DNA of 64,000 nt from QVMG01 sp032073245. Lineage in GTDB: Bacteria > Bacteroidota > Bacteroidia > Bacteroidales > Tannerellaceae. Positions 1 to 6,802 of this stretch are shown piece after piece. The stretch spans positions 1 through 64,000 of the forward strand of contig DAMANX010000012.1 of assembly GCA_032073245.1 (NCBI GenBank), read 5' to 3'. A program made the position numbers and the translations under genes. The notes beneath the pieces are model-generated. The model did no database searches and was not told where the DNA came from. It saw nothing but the letters and a program-made list of their open reading frames with translations. The first letter of the stretch is position 1, and every line of letters starts with the position of its first letter.

Positions 1-53
1 CGAAGGGGTCAATTTCGACTGGCGCACGGGGTCAACGCGCACTGGATTTTCCA
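1..53. mobile_element. Probable right or left end of an IS21-family insertion sequence (partial, cut by window)
   Basis: Two 18-bp direct repeats at 5-22 and 28-45 begin with GGGGTCAA and end with ACTGG. They match at 13 of 18 positions and start 23 bp apart. Repeated GGGTCAA...CTGG blocks near the tip are typical of IS21-family ends, where they are transposase-binding sites. The element body would lie to the left of the window, and the tip is probably the CA at about 52-53. No istA or istB coding sequence is visible, so the assignment rests only on the repeats. Confidence 0.4.
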
Positions 54-229
54 ATGAGGGAAAGAGGAAGATTTTTCGGGCAACAATTTGGCGACAGGAT
101 TGCCGAAATACCTTTGTATCCTGAACATGGGGCAAAAAGTAACATCTTAGATACTCGCTAATGAGGAAGAAATTATACCAAGGAGAAGTGTAGTAAAAAG
201 AAATTTGGTCGGATACTTTGCGTGTGTTG
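54..229. other. Intergenic, no gene seen
   Basis: This stretch between the putative IS end and the lipoprotein gene has no convincing reading frame. The plus-strand frame at 222-425 is antisense to the lipoprotein and was not accepted. Confidence 0.5.
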
Positions 230-613
230 TTACAACGCAGACTTGTCAGGCGAAAGATTTTTAAGAGAATCAATAGTATTGCTGATTTCCGCAATATCAG
301 TATTATACTTGTCGATATCGCTTTGCTTTTTTGCTTTAGTCAATAGCGTTTCGCTCATTTTCTTTGCAAGTTCAACACGTTTAATAATAGGCTCCTTATC
401 TTTCCTAAATTCGTCGGTAAGGTAAGTGATACTGTCGGCAACCGAAACAGTGCCGTGCTCGTTCATTTCAACAATCTTGAAGTTGAGATTTTCTTTTGTG
501 TCGCTGCCTTTCAGCAGATAACCTGTAATGGTTTCTTCATAGTTGCTCTTTGACGAGTTTGAACCGCAGGAAACCATAAAAACCGCAATAAATAAATAGA
601 TTACATTCTTCAT
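230..613 (-). CDS. Small predicted lipoprotein of unknown function
   Basis: The 127-residue protein begins with a short signal peptide (MKNVIYLFIAVFMVSCGSN) and a lipobox ending in Cys16, so it is probably exported and lipidated. The mature part is hydrophilic and helical, with a likely coiled-coil stretch near the C terminus (about residues 75-120, rich in Lys, Glu, Asp and Ile). I do not recognise a family. It is the last of a run of minus-strand genes downstream of the integrase and is likely cargo of the mobile region. The function is unknown. Confidence 0.6.
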   Translation of the reverse strand: MKNVIYLFIAVFMVSCGSNSSKSNYEETITGYLLKGSDTKENLNFKIVEMNEHGTVSVADSITYLTDEFRKDKEPIIKRVELAKKMSETLLTKAKKQSDIDKYNTDIAEISNTIDSLKNLSPDKSAL

Positions 614-639
614 GACTGAATGATATTATATTGTTCGAC

Positions 640-1059
640 TTAATTTAATGATATGTGAGGTAGTTTTGATGACAGATTATATACAATCAAGACTTCCGTT
701 TCTTTTTTGGGTTTTGTTCGGGTAAATTCGGTTAAAGCCGTCATTACCCATTCTCTGAACGCCCGTGCTTCGTAAGACGCTATACGATAGCTGACAAAAA
801 TCAATGCTTCCAGATTGTAGAGTTTCATTTCGCATTGGCGACCGTTATGCTCGTATTTGTGTATTCGGGTTACGTTTTCTTCCCGCAATAATCCCGATTT
901 GAAAATAACCCGAAGGTTATTGCCGACTGCACTTACAAACACATTGAACAAATCAGCTATCTCGTGCTTCGTCATCCAAAGGGTGCAATTTACGAGTTTT
1001 GCTTCAACAATTAGCTGATTTTCACTATTTTCTTTGATTTTGATATATCCGTGTTCCAT
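640..1059 (-). CDS. RhuM-like (virulence RhuM / phage-antirepressor-type) protein
   Basis: The core 'TLWMTKHEIADLFNV' followed by 'CEMKLYNLEALIFVSYRI' and 'ARAFREWV' resembles the RhuM family, whose N-terminal helix-turn-helix-like segment is shared with phage antirepressor-type proteins. The molecular role is not established for the family. The frame is open up to an ATG at 1089, but the ATG at 1059 gives the start MEHGYIKIKE and lies just after the stop of the upstream ORF6N frame (1067), so I prefer it. The ATG at 1077 is an alternative that overlaps the upstream gene. It is shorter than typical RhuM proteins (over 300 residues), so it is either a compact form or a C-terminal truncation. 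Confidence 0.55.
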   Translation of the reverse strand: MEHGYIKIKENSENQLIVEAKLVNCTLWMTKHEIADLFNVFVSAVGNNLRVIFKSGLLREENVTRIHKYEHNGRQCEMKLYNLEALIFVSYRIASYEARAFREWVMTALTEFTRTKPKKETEVLIVYNLSSKLPHISLN

Positions 1060-1066
1060 AATTATA

Positions 1067-1604
1067 CTATTCTTCATCTTGTTGAACATTAAAACCGATA
1101 CGTTTTCGGGGCTTGTTTTCCTGCTCCCTTTGCGAAGCCAGTTCAGTAAGAGCCTGATAAATATCGCTAAACTGCATATTGGTTTCTATCATAAAATCTT
1201 CCAGCTTTCGGTTTAACTCTGCATAACCAAGTGCGTATTGACGTAAAGCAACGAAAGCTCTCATGATTGAAATATTAATTTGAATAGCCTTTTTACTTCT
1301 CAATACGGATGAAAGCATTGCTACTCCGAGTTCGCTGAATGCCATTATTAAAGAAGAGCCGACGTTGTTTGTAGCCGGGGGGTATCACATTTTGTGATAT
1401 CCCCAATTTTATAACAGCATCGCTCTCTTCCCGTGTTAGTTCAAACATGAAGTCCGGAGCGGGAAAACGGTCTATATTACGCTTAACTGCCTGCTTCAAT
1501 GCTCTGGTTTCTACTTCATACAACATTGCGAGGTCATAATCCATCATGACACGCATCCCTCTGATTTCGTAAATCTTACTTTGAATGATTTTTAATTTAT
1601 TCAT
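1067..1604 (-). pseudogene. ORF6N-domain protein, frameshifted at a C6 tract
   Basis: The N-terminal part (1604-1293) carries the ORF6N domain: 'IYEIRGMRVMMDYDLAMLYE', 'RNIDRFPAPDFMFELT'. The C-terminal part (1345-1067) has the usual continuation 'AFSELGVAMLSSVLRS', 'NISIMRAFVALRQYA' and then a helical tail. The two frames join if one base is removed from a run of six C (six G on the plus strand at 1377-1382). The repaired join reads IPPATNNVGSSLIMAFSELG, as expected for the family. ORF6N proteins are phage- and mobile-element-associated putative DNA-binding proteins. The break could be a real inactivation, slippage-based switching or a sequencing error. Without the shift the first frame makes 103 residues and stops at 1293. 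Confidence 0.7.
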
Positions 1605-1672
1605 CTCTGTAGTTGTTTGTATTTTGTTGATTCGTTTGATTTAAAAAAGAATATTTCTGCATTGTATAGATA

Positions 1673-2905
1673 TCATACAACTTGGTTCAAATTCTTTTTT
1701 TCATTTTGATTTAGCTTTTCTGCCAACAAGTTCATGTCATTACTTAGTTTCTGATCAATGATACGAGCGTATGTTTGTGTTGTCCGTATATTGCTATGAC
1801 CTAACATTTTCGACACGCTCTCAATAGGTAATCCAGCTGTCATACAGAGAGTTGCAAAAGTGTGTCTTGCAGTATGACAGGTGATTTTCTTATTGATCTT
1901 GCATATTTCCGCTATCTCGTGAAGGTACTCATTCATATTTTGGTTACTAATCATGGGGAGTAATCTGCCGTCTTTCTGTTTCTCTTCATATTTTTGAATG
2001 ATTTCGATAGGAATATCAAACAAACGAACGTTAAAGCGAACTCCTGTTTTGTTTCTTTTGGAAGTAATCCATAAATTTCCATCAAACGAACGGGTTATAT
2101 TTTCCTTCTTCAGGTCGCATAAATCGGAGTATGACAAGCCGCTATAACAGCTAAAAATAAAAACATCTCTCACTTTATCGAGTCGTTCAGATGAAAAACG
2201 TTTATTATAAATAATGTCGATTTCTTCTTTTTCCAAATAACAACGGTCTGCTTTCTCAAAACTCATTTTGAAATTACCAAAAGGATCGATAAATATTGTC
2301 CCTGAATTTTTTGCATAATTGAAAACCGCACGGAGCCGTTGCATATTCTTCATTGCATTGTTATTGCCGGAGCCATGCGTGTTTCTTAAAAAGAGATAGA
2401 AGTCTTGTAGAAATACGGTAGTAACCTCCTTGAGGGGAATATCATTTATATTATATTGTTTTTTCAAAAACTCTAATATCCGGTTCTTAGTCAACTCATA
2501 TTTAGTATATGTTGTCCATGTGGTAGTAGTTCCGACTTTGAGTTTATATTGCTTGTTGTGTTTTTCAAAAAAAGAAATCAGAGTTTTACACTTTTCTTCA
2601 TGTCCCAAGAAAATATTCCGGATTGTTTCGGGTCTTACATATCCATCCACATTCATCAAACGGTTGTAGTGCATGGTTAATGTACCTTGAATACTGTCTA
2701 ATGTCCTGTTCAGGTTTCGTGTTTGTGCAGAAACGGCTTTTGCCCTGCCAATTTTATTGTCCCACAGATCGGGATGGACTAATAATTTGCTGCTGAATTG
2801 CGAACGGATGCCATCAATGGTTATCCTGCACATGATAATTACCGTTCCGTCTTTCCTCGGTTCATTCCTCTTAATATAAAAGAGGATACTAAATGTACTT
2901 TTCAT
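1673..2905 (-). CDS. Tyrosine recombinase / integrase of the Bacteroidota mobile-element type
   Basis: The 410-residue protein catalyses site-specific DNA integration and excision. It has the usual three parts: an N-terminal arm-binding domain (about 1-105), a SAM-like core-binding domain (about 110-205) and a catalytic domain (about 225-385). The catalytic residues visible are H344-x-x-R347, H370 and Tyr379 (MLGHSN...TYARI), with candidate lysines K284 and K286. At the place of the first catalytic arginine the sequence reads SGLS258YSDL, i.e. Ser. That is known for some Bacteroidota integrases such as the CTnDOT enzyme. The gene reads away from the tRNA-Val array 270 bp upstream, as expected for an element integrated at a tRNA 3' end. 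Repeats at 3003-3056 may be its binding sites. Confidence 0.9.
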   Translation of the reverse strand: MKSTFSILFYIKRNEPRKDGTVIIMCRITIDGIRSQFSSKLLVHPDLWDNKIGRAKAVSAQTRNLNRTLDSIQGTLTMHYNRLMNVDGYVRPETIRNIFLGHEEKCKTLISFFEKHNKQYKLKVGTTTTWTTYTKYELTKNRILEFLKKQYNINDIPLKEVTTVFLQDFYLFLRNTHGSGNNNAMKNMQRLRAVFNYAKNSGTIFIDPFGNFKMSFEKADRCYLEKEEIDIIYNKRFSSERLDKVRDVFIFSCYSGLSYSDLCDLKKENITRSFDGNLWITSKRNKTGVRFNVRLFDIPIEIIQKYEEKQKDGRLLPMISNQNMNEYLHEIAEICKINKKITCHTARHTFATLCMTAGLPIESVSKMLGHSNIRTTQTYARIIDQKLSNDMNLLAEKLNQNEKKNLNQVV

Positions 2906-3002
2906 AAGCCTTGCTGTTTTACGTTACAAAATTAGTTTATTTGTCTTGGAACGTAGCAATTTTAGAAAGGACAATATGGTACAATTCAGGGACTTATATT
3001 GG

Positions 3003-3056
3003 AAATCGGTACGGTTTTTCCTCTTTTCCAATACCGTACCGATTTAGTACCGATTT
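3003..3056. repeat. Inverted and direct repeats upstream of the integrase (possible arm-type or att sites)
   Basis: A perfect 13-bp inverted repeat, AAATCGGTACGGT at 3003-3015 and its complement at 3033-3045, is separated by 17 bp. Its GTACCGATTT core occurs again directly at 3047-3056. The position between the integrase start and the tRNA 3' end suits integrase arm or attachment sites, which is inference. It could also be a regulatory hairpin. Confidence 0.45.
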
Positions 3057-3104
3057 AATGTCCGAAGTTGGCTTAAAAGCGTCTTTAACGTGTCTTTAAA
3101 ATAA

Positions 3105-3147
3105 AAGAAAAAGCCTCCTAATTACCTGAATTAGAAAGCTTTTTCTT
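3105..3147 (-). terminator. Hairpin terminator downstream of the tRNA-Val array
   Basis: A 10-bp stem, AAGAAAAAGC at 3105-3114 against GCTTTTTCTT at 3138-3147, has an inner TAATT/AATTA pairing. On the minus strand it lies 32 bp after the tRNA 3' end and ends in a T-rich arm, so it probably terminates the tRNA transcript. Confidence 0.55.
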
Positions 3148-3178
3148 GATTTATCCTGAAGATGTCTCTCTTCGTAAG

Positions 3179-3353
3179 TGGGCGCTGAGGGATTCGAANN
3201 NNNNNNNNNNNNNNNNNNNNNNNNNNNNNNNNNNNNNNNNNNNNNNNNNNNNNNNNNNNNNNNNNNNNNNNNNNNNNNNNNNNNNNNNNNNNNNNNNNCC
3301 CCCGACCCTTTGGGTGTAAACCAAATGCTCTGAACCAACTGAGCTAAGCGCCC
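3179..3353 (-). tRNA. tRNA-Val(UAC), copy interrupted by an assembly gap
   Basis: The 3' part (3179-3198) and the 5' part (3299-3353) match the intact neighbour at 3383-3457 base for base. Together they make 20 + 55 = 75 nt, exactly one tRNA. The 100 N between them therefore sit inside a tRNA copy. Either the gap holds whole repeat units of a longer tandem array, or it is of zero true length. Confidence 0.8.
3199..3298. other. Assembly gap of 100 N
   Basis: There are exactly 100 N, the usual placeholder for a gap of unknown size. It lies within a tandem tRNA repeat, a typical place for an assembler to break. Any reading frame crossing it is an artefact. Confidence 0.98.
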
Positions 3354-3382
3354 GAAATTTTATAAATAAATATTGAAAGGTG

Positions 3383-3457
3383 TGGGCGCTGAGGGATTCG
3401 AACCCCCGACCCTTTGGGTGTAAACCAAATGCTCTGAACCAACTGAGCTAAGCGCCC
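3383..3457 (-). tRNA. tRNA-Val(UAC)
   Basis: On the minus strand the 75-nt gene starts GGGCGCTTAGCTC and ends AGCGCCCA, with the discriminator A at 3383 and no encoded CCA. The anticodon stem TTTGG/CCAAA encloses the loop TTTACAC, giving anticodon UAC (valine). The D arm GCTCAGTTGGTTCAGAGC and the T arm with GGTTCGAATCC are intact. Another copy follows 29 bp downstream. A textbook promoter lies at 3499-3529. Confidence 0.97.
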
Positions 3458-3498
3458 TTTCAATAATTTTTTTCTATTGTCTTTCGCTTAAGACGGTG

Positions 3499-3529
3499 CA
3501 AAGATATGTCTTTTTTCGGTGTCACCAAA
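3499..3529 (-). promoter_or_regulatory. Promoter of the tRNA-Val operon
   Basis: On the minus strand TTTG (3529-3526), a 19-bp spacer and TATCTTTG (3506-3499) match the Bacteroidota consensus TTTG-N19-21-TAnnTTTG. Transcription would begin about 35 nt before the mature tRNA. Confidence 0.75.
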
Positions 3530-3632
3530 CATTTAATAAGAAAAATATTATATCAGATAGCCTCTGATACGGATATTATTCAAATGTTTTAATCAGAAGG
3601 GAAGTAGATAATAATGTATAAGTGCAAAACAA

Positions 3633-3666
3633 AATACCAGTAGTTTAACAGCAAACTACTGGTATT
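3633..3666 (-). terminator. Terminator after the sulfatase gene
   Basis: A perfect 14-bp stem, AATACCAGTAGTTT at 3633-3646 against 3653-3666, has a 6-nt loop. On the minus strand it lies 45 bp past the sulfatase stop codon and is followed by TTTTGTTTTG, so it ends the sigma-to-sulfatase operon. Confidence 0.8.
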
Positions 3667-3710
3667 AGAGGGTCAAACTACTGAGAGCTTGATAAGATGC
3701 TATTTTATGA

Positions 3711-5246
3711 TTATTCCATCCATTCTAATTGTTTCCACACTTCCGGGCCATCATTCTTTTGAGGTATACCGGGAGTACTTCGTCCATTCCGGATGTATTG
3801 CGCCATAAGAGCTTTTAATTCTTCGACTATTTCCGGATGCTGCTGGTAGATATTCTCCGATTCACGCGGATCTTCCTTCATGTTATATAATTGTATAGCC
3901 GGCAATGTAGCAATGACTTCATCATCAGTTCCCGGCCTCGGGAAACTCCAGCCGCCAGAACTAGGAGACAGTAATAATTTCCACTCACCTTTACGGATCG
4001 TAAATTGTCCCTGAATAGAATGATGTACGGTAGCTTCGCGAATAATCTCATTTTCTGTATTGTTGACAAGAAGAGGTAATAGGTTGTAACTATCTTCAGC
4101 TTCATTATCCTTAACAGAGTAGCCACTAGCAGCAGCAAATGTCGAGAAAAAGTCCGTTAAACAAATTGTTTGATTTACTGCATGTGGTTTAACTTTAGAC
4201 GGCCAACGAAGCACACATGGAATACGATGCCCTCCATCAAACAGGTCAGCTTTATATCCCCGATAGATATAATTGGCATAATGTCCCTTTGCTTCGAGCT
4301 CTTCAAAGCGAGCCTGTGGACTGCAACCATTATCTGTTGTAAATACAATAATTGTATTCTCATCTACACCTGCTTCTTCTAATGCTTGCATGACTCTTCC
4401 AACCATGTGGTCTACCATCAGAACAAAATCACCATAAGGGTTTAAACCGGATTTTCCCTGAAATTCTTTTACCGGTAAAATCGGTGTATGTGGAGCCGGT
4501 AAGGGAAGATAGAGATAAAATGGCTTATCATCTTTTGACTTTTCATGAATATAATTCACAGCCCTGTTTACAAGATTGGGAAGCGTCTGTTCATGATCAA
4601 AATCAGATGCCGTTAAACCTTTCCTCCAGAATTTCATCCCATCATTTTCAGTTGTCCGGTCAGGTAAAGCCGTAGGCATATCGTTTTCAACATATACATA
4701 AGGAGCCATATCTAGTGAAGCGGATATGCCATAGAAATAATCAAAACCTAAAGAAGTTGGCCCATTGGTAATAGGCTTATTGAAATTAACACTATCTACA
4801 CCTGCTTCAATATTATTCCAATCCCATCCTAAATGCCATTTCCCGATACAAGCTGTTTGATATCCCTGTTCTTTTAAAGCAGCAGCTATCGTTTTTCGTT
4901 CCTGCGGGATTAATGCTTTACTATAACCATTTAATACACCTGATTTAAGAGTAGAACGCCAGTTATATCTCCCGGTTAAAACGCCATAACGGGTAGGGGT
5001 ACTGACGGATGAACTGGAATGAGCATCTGTGAAGACCACTCCTGCTTTGCCCAATTTATCAATATTCTGTGTTTCAATCTTTGATTCCGGGTTTAGGAGA
5101 GAGACATCGCCGTAGCCCATATCATCTGCAAGGATAAAAACTATATTCGGTTTTTTATCCTCCACAGTTTTTTCATTACAACTGCTGAGGGCAATAAGCC
5201 CCCCAACAGTTACTAATAAGCCGTTTGTTTTCGTTTGTCTTTTCAT
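3711..5246 (-). CDS. Serine-type sulfatase lipoprotein (arylsulfatase family)
   Basis: The 511-residue enzyme should hydrolyse a sulfate ester on a sulfated glycan. A signal peptide with a lipobox ends at Cys23. The alkaline-phosphatase-like fold is marked by the metal-binding 'ADDMGYGD' (D41, D42), the active-site signature S82-T-P-T-R86, 'GKWHLG' (K136, H138) and a later 'FTTDNG'. The nucleophile position is Ser, not Cys, so maturation to formylglycine would need an anaerobic sulfatase maturase (anSME). None is in the window. The gene follows susD by 6 bp and is the last of the operon. The SusCD pair presumably imports the glycan this enzyme desulfates. The substrate cannot be read from the sequence. 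Confidence 0.93.
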   Translation of the reverse strand: MKRQTKTNGLLVTVGGLIALSSCNEKTVEDKKPNIVFILADDMGYGDVSLLNPESKIETQNIDKLGKAGVVFTDAHSSSSVSTPTRYGVLTGRYNWRSTLKSGVLNGYSKALIPQERKTIAAALKEQGYQTACIGKWHLGWDWNNIEAGVDSVNFNKPITNGPTSLGFDYFYGISASLDMAPYVYVENDMPTALPDRTTENDGMKFWRKGLTASDFDHEQTLPNLVNRAVNYIHEKSKDDKPFYLYLPLPAPHTPILPVKEFQGKSGLNPYGDFVLMVDHMVGRVMQALEEAGVDENTIIVFTTDNGCSPQARFEELEAKGHYANYIYRGYKADLFDGGHRIPCVLRWPSKVKPHAVNQTICLTDFFSTFAAASGYSVKDNEAEDSYNLLPLLVNNTENEIIREATVHHSIQGQFTIRKGEWKLLLSPSSGGWSFPRPGTDDEVIATLPAIQLYNMKEDPRESENIYQQHPEIVEELKALMAQYIRNGRSTPGIPQKNDGPEVWKQLEWME

Positions 5247-5252
5247 TTATAA

Positions 5253-6791
5253 TTATTTATAATCAGGATTCTGTATCAAAACCCCATTGTTCTTATCTAT
5301 CTCACTCTGTGGAATAGGCCAATGATAAAAACGTTCTTCAAAAACGGATTTATATAATGCCAGCTTCGGTTCCACCAGATTATTCATAACATCACTGATA
5401 ATCCTCCAACGTTTCAGGTCAAAATAACGATGCCCTTCAAAAGCTAATTCAATCCTTCTTTCGTGGCGAATACGTTCCCGCATCTGATCTTTATTCAAGC
5501 CTGAAGGTAATGGAGGCATTTCCACTCCTTTCCGCGCACGTATTGAATTAATCGCATCATATACCTTTTGGGTTGGTCCATTCACTTCATTTTCAGCTTC
5601 AGCAATTGTTAATAGTATTTCGCCGTAGCGCAAATGTACCCAATCCTGGTCACTTCTGGAATTATAACCGATAGGATATTGCGTTTTATCTCTTGTTACA
5701 AACTTTTTCAAACCAAAATCAGTAGGCAGTTCATGTGTTACCGGCTGTTTCACATCTTCTATAACTAATTGCTTATAGAAAGTGAACATTCCCATACGCG
5801 GATCGCGGTTTTCAATTGGATTCTCTGGATTGTATAAGCTACTTTCCTCTGAAAAAGAAGTACCATCCTTAAATTCAAATTCTTCTACAAGGTTGGTTAA
5901 TGCTACGCAGTAATTCCAGGCACCAAACCACATATCTCCTGTATGATAATTATTGGGAGCCAGGTATTTTGTTGAGAAAATAATCTCCTTATTATCCTCT
6001 TGTGCAGGCCCTTGAAAAACATCTTCCAGATTGTCAGACAAACTATATCCATGAATTTGCTCTGCAAGAGATAATAATTCTTTCATTTTATTTACATCTG
6101 CATTTCCGGAATTATCAAATGCATCATATAACATCATGCGAACTCTCATAGCCTGTGCCGCACTTTTTGTAACTCTTCCCGACAATTCAGAATAGGTTTG
6201 ATCAGGTAACAGGCGAATGGCCTCATCTAAATCGGCATAAATCTGTTCCAATATTTTAGAAGCTTCGACTTTTGGCTGATATTGTGTTTCCAAGTCTAAT
6301 GGTTCCGTAATCAACGGAACATCACCATAACAACGATAAAGATAAGAATAGTAAAATGCACGTAAGAAAAGAACTTGCCCCATACTGAAATTCCGTTCTG
6401 ATTCGGATAAATCAGGATTATCATATTTATTCAATTGATAAATAAACAGGTTCATACGTGTAATTCCAATGTATGATTGTTTGTAAACATCCTGTACGAT
6501 ACCGGTTACTGAAGGATCAATATTGCCTTGAAGAACTTCTGATGTTCTGCTGTCAGAACTTTTACAATTATCTGTGATACTATCCCATAAAGGTGTACCA
6601 TACGAAAAGTATCCGTTTGCAAATTTAGTCATGGTTCCATAACAAGCAGTTAAGGCCATATCGAGATCACTTTTTTGCTTCCAGAAAGTATTTTCAGAGG
6701 GTTTAGAAGGAGGGTTTTTCTCCAAAAAATCATCACAACCCGTTAATACTATTACCAGAGTTATTATAGGATAAAATATTATTTTTTTCAT
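5253..6791 (-). CDS. SusD/RagB-family glycan-binding lipoprotein
   Basis: The 512-residue surface lipoprotein caps the SusC transporter and binds glycans. A signal peptide ends in the lipobox LTGC19. The N-terminal region reads 'DDFLEKNPPSKPSENTFW', typical for the start of SusD. A TPR-like helical core follows, with the usual C-terminal block 'RIRHERRIELAFEGHRYFDLKRW'. The frame is open up to an ATG at 6833, but that start overlaps susC by 31 bp and precedes the signal peptide. The ATG at 6791 gives MKKIIFYPIITL and is preferred. It pairs with the SusC just upstream (11-bp gap) and the sulfatase just downstream. Confidence 0.93.
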   Translation of the reverse strand: MKKIIFYPIITLVIVLTGCDDFLEKNPPSKPSENTFWKQKSDLDMALTACYGTMTKFANGYFSYGTPLWDSITDNCKSSDSRTSEVLQGNIDPSVTGIVQDVYKQSYIGITRMNLFIYQLNKYDNPDLSESERNFSMGQVLFLRAFYYSYLYRCYGDVPLITEPLDLETQYQPKVEASKILEQIYADLDEAIRLLPDQTYSELSGRVTKSAAQAMRVRMMLYDAFDNSGNADVNKMKELLSLAEQIHGYSLSDNLEDVFQGPAQEDNKEIIFSTKYLAPNNYHTGDMWFGAWNYCVALTNLVEEFEFKDGTSFSEESSLYNPENPIENRDPRMGMFTFYKQLVIEDVKQPVTHELPTDFGLKKFVTRDKTQYPIGYNSRSDQDWVHLRYGEILLTIAEAENEVNGPTQKVYDAINSIRARKGVEMPPLPSGLNKDQMRERIRHERRIELAFEGHRYFDLKRWRIISDVMNNLVEPKLALYKSVFEERFYHWPIPQSEIDKNNGVLIQNPDYK

Positions 6792-6802
6792 AATCGTATT
6801 TA

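Noticed and set aside
2911..3099. Plus-strand frame of 62 residues upstream of the integrase
   Set aside because: It covers the inverted and direct repeats next to the integrase and shows no protein family features.
3096..3338. 80-residue minus-strand frame across the N run
   Set aside because: It is translated through 100 N and the tRNA-Val stubs, so it is an artefact.
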